64,000 nucleotides of DNA from Halichondria panicea. Lineage: Eukaryota > Porifera > Demospongiae > Suberitida > Halichondriidae. Made by a program: the position numbers and the translations under genes. Location of the stretch: NCBI RefSeq assembly GCF_963675165.1, contig NC_087385.1:6206912-6270911 (forward strand). The letters run 5' to 3'. Shown here one piece after another: positions 43,181 through 55,634 of the stretch (positions are counted from its first letter, which is position 1; the number at the start of each line of letters is the position of its first letter). The notes under the pieces are model-generated. The model searched no databases, was not told where the DNA came from, and worked only from the letters and a program-made list of their open reading frames with translations.

Positions 43181-45243
43181 TTAATATTTCTTCTTCTGCA
43201 TGGCTTCAAGCTCCTTGGTGATAACCACCCAACGATCTCGTTTATCACTCTGCTCTTGAGACATGGACATCAATTTACTGGCCATATTCCTAGCTGCTTG
43301 GTCCTTCATTGAGGCTTGGGTCCGACCTCTTCCTCTGGCCAGCTGTACTCGACCATACGGTATTGTCCTGACACTCTGACCTCTGACCCTACTCTGTCGA
43401 GTAGCAGCTGTAGAACATACATGATCATAGCGAAATATTATAACAGGAAAACACCAAATTAAGCAAGGCACAGCTGATTACGCTATTCAAGGTATGTATT
43501 TACGTGCAGTGCAAGTGGGTGATTCCGGCACATCGCTACAGCAGTCATCAGGTGTTACATTATTGCACGCTGAATCACAGTAGCAATCCCCACCAGGTAC
43601 ATAGCAACTGATCAATTTATGTTCCACTCCCAATTCCAGATCAGTGTCCCATGAGCAGCAGCCGTTAGACATATCAACCTGACCACAAGTGGTAGCTGTA
43701 CAGAGACGAGCAATACATAGTGACTGCATGCCATGCATATTTGGAGTAAGCAAATCATTCGATCAGCATGTCATGTCAAATTCAGTAATAGGCATATTAT
43801 AGACATGCAATGGTACACTTACGGACACATCCAATATCTTCACAGCAGGTGTCAGTATTACTGAAGCAGCTCACATGACACGAGCAGCGTCCCGGATTCC
43901 CACTACTCCCAAGCAATGAAGCATTGATGTCAGTTGTGCACCCAGTGCCAGGGTATTTGGCCATGCAAGAAACAGCTGTACAATGCGTGAAGGGTGAAGG
44001 AAAATATGATAACATCCAAATACCTTCACAAGTTGGTGGTGACCCACTCCATCCTTTGAACCCTTGGCAAACTCTCTTGACCTCACGAGCATGAGTGAGA
44101 CTGAATCCTTGGTGACAGCTGTATATGGCTACTGTTCGGGCTGGTTTCCTGGATGTCTTGAAGGCCTGCTCGTACGTAATAATTCCATTCTTAAGAATGC
44201 CGATTTCATCACAAAGTTCTGTGTATGATTGCATAACATACGATGATATGACTACCTATATTGTAGTGTCACTGGCAATCTAAACTCTAAGGCATTAGTA
44301 CGTCACATAAATATACATCTACACAGCAACATTAATATTTTTATGCACTGCTTAATCACATGTACACACAGTATATATACAGGTGTAGATCGAATGAGAG
44401 ACACACACCCACACACACGCACACACACACCACACACACACAACACACACAGCAGCATGTACCTCTACAAGCAGGTTCTGGGCCACTCCACATTAAGTTC
44501 TTCTGACACACCCTAACAGTGGCGTCTGCCGGTACCAGGCCGTAGTTACCATCGCAATGAATGGTAGCAATAGTGCCTATTTGCCTTGAGTTTGGGTTAG
44601 GAGTATAATCAATCCTTCCATTCGTTAATGGAATTTCGGGACAGCTGCCTATAATTATAAGAAATTGGCATTGTTAAAAAAAAAACTCGCTGAATGAGCA
44701 ATTAAAAACACCGAGATATTATAATGTTATTCACTTCAAAGTTGATGTGATTTGTGCTGGCCTACCTTGGCCTATTATAGAGCATCCAATAGCGTTAATG
44801 TCAGCACAGCAGTCACCATAATTATGACAGGAGATGTCGCAATAACAGCTGCAGCCAGAGTTAAAGCAGGTGCTCTTAGTGATATCACAGCAGCCTTGGC
44901 TGTAGCCACGCTTCTGGCACGCAGTCAAGCAACCTGAACATGTACAGTGAGAATCTTAGTAGCAATACAATAAATTTACATGTACACACAGTTTGTGGCT
45001 ATTATGTATACATCCATGCGTCCAACATCAAACTGAAAAGCTTCAAGTTACTCTACATAATATATGTTTAATGCCGTACAACTACACAAATATTTGCACG
45101 TATGTACCTTGCTGGGTGTATGCAGGACGTTGGTCACCTTGACGACGAGCACGTTTGTGAAGATGATTCTTGCTAGCTGACACCAGACTAACTAAATGAA
45201 CAACTAACAGGGCAGCTAGCGTAACTTTGACAAAGGCAGTCAT
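43181..45243 (-). CDS. Secreted SMB-like/sushi mosaic protein, long gene C3
   Basis: Seven exons (45243-45108, 44933-44766, 44648-44463, 44218-44024, 43975-43823, 43695-43504, 43407-43181), all phase 1, give 418 aa. The signal peptide (TAFVKVTLAALLVVHLVS) is followed by a dibasic KRARR, a possible furin site. Then SMB-like unit 1 (GCCDIT...CYCDISCHNYGDCC), sushi 1 (SCPEIPL...PACRG), sushi 2 (LCDEIGI...PTCEG), SMB-like unit 2 (CMAKYPGTGC...CCEDIGC), SMB-like unit 3 (GCCSW...CYCDSACNN...DCCSDV) and the basic/helical C-terminus ending QKKKY. Each domain is one symmetric exon, ideal for shuffling. Closest to C4. A TATA-like CTATAAAG lies about 120 bp upstream of the ATG. The intron between the sushi exons has a CA-rich run at 44401-44455. 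Confidence 0.87.
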
Positions 45244-45831
45244 GTTTGTATTCAGGCAGAGATGAGAATAAACTGGAATATTCTGGGCTTGGCTTTTGAG
45301 TACAGTGCATAAGAGGAAATGGAGGGTGCTAGACTGAAAGCTATACATACACTGAATAGCTTTATAGACATAGGTCAACTATTATATAGCATGCCACTGT
45401 TCTTTATCTAGATCTACTATATAGCAAGTTTGTCAACCACAAAATTTTCCCACATCACCATGTGTACACAGCTTGAGCTGCTTGTTGTGTTACTCTATGA
45501 ATGCTAACAAGATAAGTCAACGGACTATATGGTAAAGAAAAGCAATGAACCATCTCGTCTTGAATCAATCATATATTTCTAATTGATATGCTTTGATCAT
45601 AATTATACATACAGCAACAGGAAGAATTGTATATGATCAAGATGCATGTAACTGATCCAATCAAGGGGGGAGGGGGAGGCGGGGGGACAGATCATGTAAA
45701 AGCTATATAGGTCTACTCACCATGCATGGTGATCGACCTTGAATTCAGATACTGTGGTTTCCTTATATGGGAAATGCTCATACATTCAAATAGTAAAACC
45801 ACATCATGCAATAATGTATACGTAAAACACA

Positions 45832-46440
45832 CCTCTTTAATTTCTGTAGAGCACCAATTGGTGCCACCATAATCAAGGAAACAACTCTTACGCCATTATT
45901 ATGCTCCACAGACTAAATAGAGTGGAATCACGTACAATGTAATGTACAAAGGAATGTTTTGCAGAGAAAGCTTAAACCATGCAATTATAAGGTATGTGCC
46001 TATAGACGAGTGTATCAGTATGTGCCTATAGACGAGTGTATCAGTATGTGCCTATAGACGAGTGTATCAGTATGTGCCTATAGACGAGTGTATCAGTATG
46101 TGCCTATAGACGAGTGTATCAGTATGTGCCTATAGACGAGTATCAGTATGTGCCTATAGACGAGTGTATCAGTATGTGCCTATAGACGAGTGTATCAGTA
46201 TGTGCCTATAGATGAGTGTATCAGTATGTGCCTATAGACGAGTGTATCAGCCTAAAAAGTGGACTAATTACCAGAAAACACAGCGCTCTTGCTAATCTAT
46301 AGTAGATGGACAACCGTGTTCAATAAGGAAGGTCAGGGGATACTTTCCGAGGTACCCGAGAACTTGCCACTGAAACACACTCCACATCTTCCTCATGCTG
46401 TTCTGACTGGTCCTCGTGGAACTGGAGGCTGCAAAGAAAG
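45832..46440 (-). pseudogene. Fragment of GPR89 (exon 9, intron, start of exon 10) between C3 and C4
   Basis: This stretch matches about 51074-51405 of the intact GPR89 gene: CAAGGAAACAACTC, GCTCCACAGACTA, GTGGAATCACGTACAATG, then the exon 9 block with GAGGAAGATGTGGAGTGTG on the minus strand. The exon 9 copy lacks about 15 bases and has a small insertion, so it cannot code. It is interrupted by the 26-bp minisatellite. It looks like the far end of a tandem duplication that once included C plus GPR89 3' sequence. Confidence 0.85.
45993..46250. repeat. 26-bp minisatellite, ten copies
   Basis: The unit TATGTGCCTATAGACGAGTG plus TATCAG is repeated ten times head to tail. One copy lacks two bases and one has GATGAG. 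It lies inside the GPR89 fragment, where the parent locus has only a single short match near 51230. Confidence 0.95.
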
Positions 46441-46689
46441 AAAGACTGACTCGTACTACTGCTGAATTATGTATAATTACAGTTTTCAGGTTTCTTTGAA
46501 TGTCAGCTTCAACAATTTAACGTAAAACATTTTACAAAGATATAATTATGCACGCACATCTTTGGATTACAAAAGTTATAAGGGTGAGGTCAAAACGATA
46601 ATAAGTCACGCAATGATAAAGAATATAGCTACATGAGTCAGTAAAGCAGCTACATATGTACCTGCACAAAAAATGCTCTTATATTTCAG

Positions 46690-48607
46690 TTAATATTTCT
46701 TCTTCTGTATGGCTTCAAGCTCCTTGGTGATAGCCACCCAACGATCTCGTTTATCACTCTGCTCTTGAGACATGGACATCAATTCACTGGCCATATTCCT
46801 AGCTGCTTGGTCCTCCATTGAGGCTTGGGTCCGACGTCCTCCTCTGGCCAGCTGTGCTCGACCAAATGGATATGTTCTGACACTCTGACCTCTGACCCTA
46901 CTCTGTTGAGCAGCAGCTGTAGAAACATACATAGATAATAGGGAACTATTGCATACCAGTTAAAAGCGCAAACAAACACCAAAATTAATGGTGACATAAA
47001 AGGAGGACAGCTAATTTACGTTATTCAAGGCATGTACTTACATGGAGTGCAAGTGGGCGGTGGTTCCGGCACATCGCTACAGCAGTCATTAAATAACGCA
47101 CACCCTGAATCACAGTAGCATGGTGGGTTCCCGTTCCTACCAGATACATAGCAACCGGCCGGTTCCTCTCCATTTTGGTCAACCCAAGAGCAGCAACCTT
47201 GAGACAAACCAGCTAGCTGACAGGTGGGAGCTACGATTAAAGTTGGGTTGCCATAAATTATATACTCCACTGTCATGTGACATGCAAATGTACACTTACG
47301 GACACATCCAATATCCTCACAGCAGTCATCATTAGTAGTGATGCAGCTCGGATGACATGAGCAGCGTGGATTGGGGGATTCCCCAAGCAATGGAGAACCG
47401 ATGCTAGGTGCGCATCCAGTGCCAGGGAATGCAATCATGCAAGAAAAAACTGTACAGTGCATTGTGGAAGAGATGAAAGTTCTGACAATAAAACTAGATA
47501 TTCAGATACCGTTACACTGCGGTGATATCGTTCCACTCCATCCACTAGACCCTTGGCACACTCTCTTTTCCAGACCATTAAGTTGGTATCCTTGGTTACA
47601 GCTGTATACGGCTACTGTTCGAGCTGGTTTCCTGGATGTCGTGAAGTCCTGCTCGTACGTTATAATTCCATTCTCAATACTGATTTCCTCACAAAGTTCT
47701 GTGCAGGATTACATAACATACAAAACCGCAATCTAAGTTCTAAACTTGATGGCACTAGTATGTATGTCACACACACACACCACACACACACGCACACCAC
47801 ACACACACACACACCCACACACACACACCCCCCCACACAACACACACAGCAACACGTACCTCTACAAGCACCTTCTGGGCCACTCCACGTTAAGTCATTC
47901 TGACACACCCTAACAGTGGCGTTTGCCGGTACCAGGCTGTAGTTGTCATTGCAACTAAGGATAGCAATGGTGCCTACTTGTCTCGAGTTAGGGGTTATCA
48001 TTCCATTCATTAGTGGGATTTCGGGACAGCTGCCTATAATTATAGGAAAATGGTATTGTTCAATAAACTCGCTGAATGAGCAATTAAGACACAGAGATAA
48101 ATTATTACAACATTATTCATACTATAATATATAATTATACCTTCAAAGTTTGATGTGATTTGTGCTGGCCTACCTTGGCCTGTTATGGAGCATCCAATTG
48201 TGTCAATGTCAGCACAGCAGTCACCATAATTATGACAGGAGATGTCGCAATAACAGGTGCAGATAGTGTTAAAGCAGGAGCTCTCAGTGATATCACAGCA
48301 GCCACTGTAGCCTCTATTCTGGCACCCAGTCGAGCAAAAACCTGAACATGTACAGTGAGAATATTAGTAGCAATACAATAACTTTACATGTACACACAGT
48401 TTGTGGCTATTATGTATACATACATGCAACTGAGCACTCTGCTATTATGTACAACTACACAAACACTATTTGCACTGTACCTTGCTGGGTGTATGCAGGA
48501 CGCTGGTCACCTTGACGACGAGCACGTTTGTGAAGATGATTCTTGCTAGCTGACACCAAATGAACAACTAACAGGGCAGCTAGTGCAACTTTGACAAAGG
48601 CAGTCAT
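46690..48607 (-). CDS. Secreted SMB-like/sushi mosaic protein, long gene C4
   Basis: Seven exons (48607-48481, 48341-48174, 48033-47860, 47698-47510, 47449-47300, 47230-47042, 46916-46690), all phase 1, give 407 aa. Same order as C3: signal peptide (TAFVKVALAALLVVHLVS) with KRARR, SMB-like unit 1 (GCCDIT...CYCDISCHNYGDCC), sushi 1 (SCPEIPL...GACRG), sushi 2 (LCEEISI...PQCNG), SMB-like unit 2 (CMIAFPGTGC...DDCCEDIGC), SMB-like unit 3 (GCCSW...CYCDSGCALFNDCCSDV) and basic/helical C-terminus. The first sushi is 4 residues shorter than in C3. A CA-rich run at 47768-47852 sits in the same intron as in C3. C3 and C4 clearly arose by tandem duplication. Confidence 0.87.
47768..47852. repeat. CA-rich microsatellite in C4 intron
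   Basis: Interrupted (CA)n and C-run in the intron between the two sushi exons. The C3 gene has the same type of run at 44401-44455 in the equivalent intron, so it predates the C3/C4 split. Confidence 0.9.
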
Positions 48608-49231
48608 GTTTGTATTCAAGAGAAGAGATGAGAATGAACTGGAATATTCTGGACTTGGCTTTTGAGCACAGTTCACAGAGAGGAAATGGAGGGTGTTAGA
48701 CTGAAAGTTATACACTGAATTGTTGCTCTATATCAACTGTTGGTTTATCTAGCTAGCTTGTCATTGTTTTTGCCAGCAACCACAATTTACTCCCAGCACC
48801 TATCACTGTGTATACACAGCTTGAGCTGCTTGTTGTGTTACTCTGTGAATGCTAACAGGGTAAGTCAACTGACAATAGTAAAGAAAAGCAATGAACCATA
48901 TTGTAAAAAAATATCGTATTCCATAATTATAGCTATTCTCTTATTATTGTATACTTCGATCATACAGTAGCACAAATAATTTGTACGATCGATGTAACTG
49001 ATCCAATCAAGGGGGGAGGCCGGGGGGACAGATCATGTAAAAGTTATATTATTATTATTACTATAATTATGGTACCATTATGACCTTGAATTCAGATTCA
49101 TGCGATATAATTTTATTTATTTATAGCCAAAAATTGAGTGAGGAAAGAGAGTCGTGATAATTATTATAGAAATCATTTTACAGATTTAAAGGTGTCATGT
49201 GACAGTCATGTGATTCAGAAACAAACCCCCA
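48608..49231. other. Intergenic, C4 promoter side and GPR89 3' UTR
   Basis: Segments here (CACAGCTTGAGCTGCTTGTTG, the G-run with GACAGATCATGTAAAAG, and GACCTTGAATTCAGAT) recur at 45460-45760 upstream of C3. No gene is seen. It marks the shared flank of the C3/C4 duplication. Confidence 0.6.
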
Positions 49232-52200
49232 TCAGACAAGCATCTTCTTCTCTGGTGACTGCTGGTGGGCTAGATATAGGAACCCAATGCTTGTCAGGGC
49301 ACTCACCTGTGCGTAGGTATAGGGAAGTAGCCGTCATATCTGAACTATCGTACGTGTATATAAAAGGAATGGGATTATCGCATATAGGGGGGAAACTGGA
49401 ACTGGTAGTATTGAGATGTATATTGCTATAAGTACAAAGGTCATATTCTTGTATAAGATGGGCACACATGCATACCGTATATGTACAAGTGCTTGTGACT
49501 GTGTAAATGCATGAACTCACTAAGAATATGACATCGAACCAGCGATGATAGAAACTGAACTCCAAGTCCCCCAATACAGCACTGATAATAGACCTAGCCA
49601 AGCATAGAATAAATTATTATATATCCCTCGCTCAGTATTATATGCAGGGCTGCATTTATAGGGGAAACTAGGCAGAGACTAAATCCGGCTCTCAAACTAG
49701 AATTCTGGTGATAGTCTATACTACATGTTACCTGTACTCCTCGGGCATGTTCATCCGCATCAGTAGAACTGACGATACAAAGTACATACCCTATAAGAGC
49801 GGAGAAATGGATGCCTACACGTGTATAGGGTTGTGGGTGATCAAGACTCACCATGATCTCGGCTAGACACAGCACAATGATTGTGGAGGACTTTGTGCTG
49901 GCTATGGCGTAGAAGAACTGCAGGGAGAAGACCCCACCATTAATGCAAGACAGCTGTGGTGAATCACAGAAGCTAATCCACCACTATATAGACTATAGCA
50001 AAGTACATGTATAAGGCATTCGAATACACAGGCAGTGACGTTTACGTATTAAGCAAGCACTAACATAGGTTGTATGTACAGTACCCAGAGCAGAGGAATA
50101 AACAGGAAGTTAACATCACACTCTATATATTCTATTGCATATATTGGTTACATCAGACTAATTAAGGCTTTAAAGCTGTATATTATGGAGATGAGACAAG
50201 CAGTAACTAACTTTAGTGAGACTGATGAGTAGTCCTCGTACAGACGTGATGACAATGATCCCAACCAGGATGAAGGACACGTGTTGAGACCAGAACTCAA
50301 CCTGTATAGTAGTAAGCGCACAAGCCATGAGTACATGGACACTAAATACGTCATGTGAAGAAGGCGTGGTGTGATCACTCACATCCACTTGGATCCCCAG
50401 CCAGTTCACTGTTATAGACAGGCCACGAGTGACAGGGTCTGAAAATAGACGTACTGACTGTAAAAGCTTTGCACATTTTCACGTGTGTATAAGAATTGAA
50501 GCTGAACTTAGCCAATAATTATACTAAAGTACACATGCAGTGGCGTATATTTAACCTAAACAGTTGTTGTACATAGATACTCACCTACTTTACCAACTCT
50601 GTCGAATATGATATTAATAGTGCACTGCAAGTACAGGGAAGCATATGACACACAGTGTACATGTATGTGGAGGGTATACACTGACTTACGATAAATATCT
50701 TGTACATGCAATATATTGAAAAGAAGTGCCCAATGAAATCGTAGTATCTTCCTTTAAGTGTCTTTGCGTACACCATTCTTTCCTGTGAGGAGAACATAAC
50801 TTTCTCTATCTCTAGGTTATCACTGATTTAAACACACCATTAGATAGACATTACAAAGGGCTACAAAATGCATTTATAATTGCGCTGGTACACTATCGAA
50901 ACTCAAGTTATGACGACTCAAATTTGTACTATCAATTGCATATTCAATTAATTGTCAGCAAGCAACATAGGTTTGTATGAACAACTAAATTTCACGATTC
51001 TAATTGTACCTTAACAGAATGGAGATCCACATACTCTAAGAACAGCTGACTCTTGAGTTCGTCCAGTGCTCCCACCTCTTTTTGTAGGGCACCAATGTCT
51101 GTCACCATAGTCAAGGAAACAACTCGCACTCCATGATAATAATTATTATGCTCCACAGACTATAATAGAGTGGAATCACGTACAATGTAATGTACAAAGG
51201 AATGTTTTGCAGAGAAAGCTCCCATAATTATATGCCTAAAAGTGGACTTGCTAATCTAGCAGATGGACAACCGTGTTCAAATGATGGTCAGGGGATACTT
51301 TCCGAGGTACCCGAGAACTTTCCACTGAACACACTCCACATCTTCCTCATGCTGCTCTGTTTGTTGCCAGACTGGTCCTCGTGGAACTGGAGGCTGCAAA
51401 AAAAAAAAGAAAAACTGACTCGTACTGCTCCATAATTATTGCCTGAGGACTTACCTTTGCTTTTGTGCAGCTGCTATTCTGTAAGCGAAAAAAACAATCA
51501 GCATCAGCCATGCATACAAAAGTGACAGTACCATTATATGCGTTATGGCTATTCGATAACTATCAAAGTGATTTCCCGTCTTCTTTAAAATCCCGATTGA
51601 GAGGCACTAACTAAGTAAAGTAGTGCCAGTACTCACCTCTTCTTCTTTGAGATGATCATGTCCATTGTCTGGAGCAATCTCTTCTCTTGGTTTTGTACAT
51701 CACCATCAGTCACATTTCTGTGGTGAGGATTAGCTATCAAAAACAGGCCCATTTCGGAAAAACCAAGAAAAGAAAAGCCAGCGAAGGAGGCTAGCTAGAG
51801 ATAGAAGAGCCATTACCTCATAAAGTAAGCCATGTAGGTGTAAGGTGCGTTGACTGCTCCAAACCCTGAGAGCACAGCCATCATCGTGACACCGATCACG
51901 CCCACTCTACTGATCAGCTGCTCAATCGAGAATATGCCTGCACAACATGTAGAATGTCATCACATGATCTCTATTGTGTGGGTGGAGTGAGAGAGTTCGT
52001 ACCGTGCTTGGCACTGAGAATGGGGAATGGGTCTCCGAGTTTCCAGAACAGGTATAAGAACAACGCCCACATTCCCAGCGACAGGAACCTCGCAACTCTT
52101 CTTCTTGAGACTGTCAGAAGAATTAATAGATAATTTAAACTACTAGAGTAGGATAACCTCTACACTAGAAATAAAGGAAATATAGACGTGTAACATAACA

Positions 52201-52916
52201 TAGCGAGGCTGTCATTGTCTAGTAGGGGACGGAAACACATTGTCTTTTGTATTAATCCCTTAAACCAAATGGTGAATTTCCATACGAGTAGAGCATAAAA
52301 TAATATATAATTATAGAACAGCATAAATAAAGTTGTACAGTTTATTATATGATTACAGTAGAGCATACAAAGTGTGCTACAGCTGCCCTCACCTATTCTG
52401 ATGTTGTCCACCATAAGAAGAGCAACGTAGAACGGAATGATAAAAATGACAGTGATTAACATACAGTAGAGATTGAGCTGCCAATGGAAGTACCGGGAAC
52501 TGAAGAAAGAAACAACATCACCATTATAACAACGGTCACCATTAACAACGGGAAATTATGTTATAAATATCCATACCTTGCATCTAATAATCCGCCGATT
52601 TCAAAGATGATCAACTCAAACATCGTACACGAGAGTGCAAAGATTACAGAGAATATAATTTGTACGACCATATTATGAATCTGTGGATTATATAGGAAGC
52701 GTTATTATGTTAATTATGTGTGTAAAAATATCATATCTCGTCAAGCACCTCAAAATTCTTGAACAGTTTCCTCATGAAGAAAATCCATCCGCCCCCGAAG
52801 AACAGCACCTACAGTCACCCACACAGCTCAAGCAACTAGTATAGAACTGTATTGTTATCCACACTCACCTGTGTGCCGAACATTATAGCCGTGTCTGCAA
52901 TAAACCCAATCCCCAT
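49232..52916 (-). CDS. GPR89: Golgi pH regulator (GPHR/GPR89)
   Basis: Eighteen exons: 52916-52869, 52808-52749, 52680-52577, 52499-52393, 52110-52003, 51937-51817, 51717-51637, 51478-51455, 51393-51311, 51098-51010, 50782-50690, 50624-50585, 50438-50383, 50301-50212, 49917-49852, 49790-49732, 49593-49521, 49306-49232. Total 458 aa (human 455). It matches human GPHR throughout: [53 protein letters not shown], the coiled-coil [48 protein letters not shown] and [19 protein letters not shown] is a multi-pass Golgi membrane protein, an anion channel-like factor that keeps Golgi pH acidic. Microexon 8 is only 24 bp. Start-to-start gap with POLR2H is 126 bp. Confidence 0.97.
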
Positions 52917-53042
52917 CTTTTCTCTCTCTTTCTTGCTTCAGCTTCTAGATGGAGAACATGTTGTCTGACCTTATGAACCATCAGTGTTGTGCTGATGTCA
53001 GCAGATATCGAGGCAGATAGTAAAGTCAAGTTATAGATCTAA

Positions 53043-53456
53043 ATGGCAGGTATTCTCTTTGAAGACATCTTTGACGTCAAGGACATTGATCCTGATGGGA
53101 AGAAGTTCGAGAGAGGTAACTAACACGCACACATTGTGCTGTCTTTATCTGTATATTGTATACAAAGGGTTGTTGTATCATCACAGTATTCACACCTCTA
53201 ATAACCTTAATGACCTTAATAACTCAGTGTCTCGCCTGTTTTGTGAGAGTGAGAGCTTCAAGATGGACCTGATCCTTGATGTCAACACGCAGCTGTACCC
53301 CGTGAGTCTGGGGGACAAGTTTCGTCTCCAGCTGACCACTAGCCTGAGGGAGGACGGGTTGCCTGACGACGGGGACTACCTCACCATGGGTACATACTGG
53401 GGGGGATAGTGTCGCTAAGGCCTCATATCAGTAACCGTATTTACGTTACTGTGACT

Positions 53457-53494
<38 letters not shown>

Positions 53495-54087
53495 CCAACA
53501 CTGAATGTCACACAATGTGTCACAGACATCCTACATGTATTGTATAGAACGTACAATTACTATATTCGAAGGGTCTCTCGTTTTGCCTTTAGGCACACTA
53601 TAATTAGATGGTGTCCTTCTTTCTGTGTTTGTGTTTGCTTTATGTAAGGAGGTTGGGGTACACAGCATACTTATAGCTAGAGTGGTGGATACACTGTTCT
53701 CAGTTTGTGCTCGTTCTCCTCTCCTTGTGTCTACAGAGCAGGACCATTCTCTGGCTGATGCCTTTGAGTATGTCATGTACGGCAAGATCTACCGACTGGA
53801 GGGCGACGATGGGCCGGGGGGATCTGGAAAACTGTGAGTCACACTATCAATAATTAAGTAGTCAAAAATTAATGCCTCATTAGAAGTTTGTTATACTACT
53901 GTACTTTAATATGCCGTTACTACAAGCTCATAGCTTTCTTTGGCTTAAATCAATTGCCGTCCTATACAGGTCTGCCTACGTGTCTTATGGTGGCTTGTTG
54001 ATGAAACTACAAGGAGATGCCAACAATCTGAATGGGTTCGAAACAGGCACAAACATTTACTTGCTAATGAAGAAGCTTGCATTCTAG
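53043..54087 (+). CDS. POLR2H: RNA polymerase I/II/III shared subunit RPB8
   Basis: Four exons (53043-53115, 53228-53389, 53737-53833, 53970-54087) give 149 aa (human 150). [72 protein letters not shown] and the end YLLMKKLAF are almost identical to human RPB8. It is a small OB-like subunit shared by all three nuclear RNA polymerases. Intron 2 holds a (TA)n run. Head-to-head with GPR89. Confidence 0.98.
53461..53489. repeat. (TA)n microsatellite in POLR2H intron 2
   Basis: About 14 uninterrupted TA units. Confidence 0.95.
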
Positions 54088-54610
54088 TCATGCAGACTGT
54101 GATTGGTGTGTGTGTAATCTAACTGCTTTTCTTTCTCATCTTATAAAAATCATTTCTTTGCTTGCATGTCTGATAGCATGTTTTGTTGAATGATGATCTT
54201 ATTCAGAAGAGTTCATTTTCGCTTTATGTAAGTACATATCTATCGGGCGGTGCAGCATGATTGCCATGGGAGTGGGAAATAATTTTTTTCTTTACTCAAA
54301 TTACAAAACACAAAAAGGAGGCAAAAATTGCTTCTTACATGAACTATGCAAGGAGTACGTATTGTTCTATACAGTTTTAGTTGGCTCGAGTGAATACAGT
54401 CTTGAATTGTTGTTTATCCTATCATGTCCACCTGTAAGGAAACAAAAACGTATCTTAAAGTATGATGTCATAGTTATAATTACGCATTTTTGACATTCTA
54501 AATTGAAGATTCTTTGCACAGAGGCTGTTATTGGGTGCTAATACTCATCGATCAATGGTGTCCATATTATAACGAATACATGGAGGGGACTCTGTGCACG
54601 ATGCATGTTG
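54088..54610. other. Convergent region between POLR2H and sushi gene D1
   Basis: No gene seen. The right part (from about 54290, ATTGCTTCTTACATGAACTA and onward) is repeated at about 59815, marking the left edge of the 5.5-kb duplication of the sushi pair. Confidence 0.6.
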
Positions 54611-55603
54611 CTAGTATAATATATTATGATGATTGTACCTGAGGCGCCTGCATCGAGGTATGACACCGTGCCAAAAGTAGGTGCCATCAGGGTTACAGGT
54701 GGCAGTGTCGGCACCAATCAGACGCCAACCTGAGAAGCAGTTGATCTCAATCACCTGACCACAGGCTACTCCATTCTGTACCAGGCTGTTCTCGTTGGGA
54801 ATGAACCCTCCACCAGGAATGTCAGGGATTGGGCACGCAGCAATGTCTGCAAGAAACACAATAGAATGCAACTCAATGTTTTGTTGTGGATGTATATACA
54901 AGTATTTATTCTGCATGCAACACATAAGCTGTCAAGAGTAGGCACTTTTATACATACTTCACATCCTAGTACAATGTTCCAACTTTTAAACTTGCTCACC
55001 ATTTGCTGGTCGGCATTCTGGAGTTGTCTTTGACCACAGTCCACTGCGTTTGCACACTCTAGTCTCGTAGCCTTTCATAGCGTGGCAGGCGTCACACTTG
55101 TAGTGAGCAGTAGCCATGAAGTGAGTGTCCTTGAACTCAACAGTGCCGTTCAGTGGAGCCTCTGGTGCACCACAGTCGATAGCTGCAGAGACATGAGAAT
55201 ATTGAAAACTTAATTGCAAGCTCTGTTGTTTACTAAACACTCGCTTATACTGCACAAGGAGTTTATCAGAAACCATGCTGATGTCCTCTACAATTCATTT
55301 TCTGGTGTTATTTATTTATAGTGGCAGTATGAAATGATAGATGAGCAAAATTAATAGGTAGTACTCACGTTTGCACTCTGGCTCTCGACCGTCCCAGACC
55401 CCCTTCTCACAGTGGAGGGCAGAGGATCCAGACACGTAGTAGCCGGGGGCACAGTTGAAGGTGGCAATCTCAGAGAACCCGTCCTCTCCAATTTGTAGGT
55501 CTATTTCTCCATTATGATAGCGTGGTCTACTCAGTTTGCCACATTCTAAACGGGTGTACAGACATTTTTTTATGAATGCAAATTGGTAAAAGCTAGTACA
55601 AGC

Positions 55604-55634
<31 letters not shown>

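Noticed and set aside
45993-46250. CRISPR-like regular repeats
   Set aside because: The 26-bp units are contiguous with no spacers, so this is a minisatellite.
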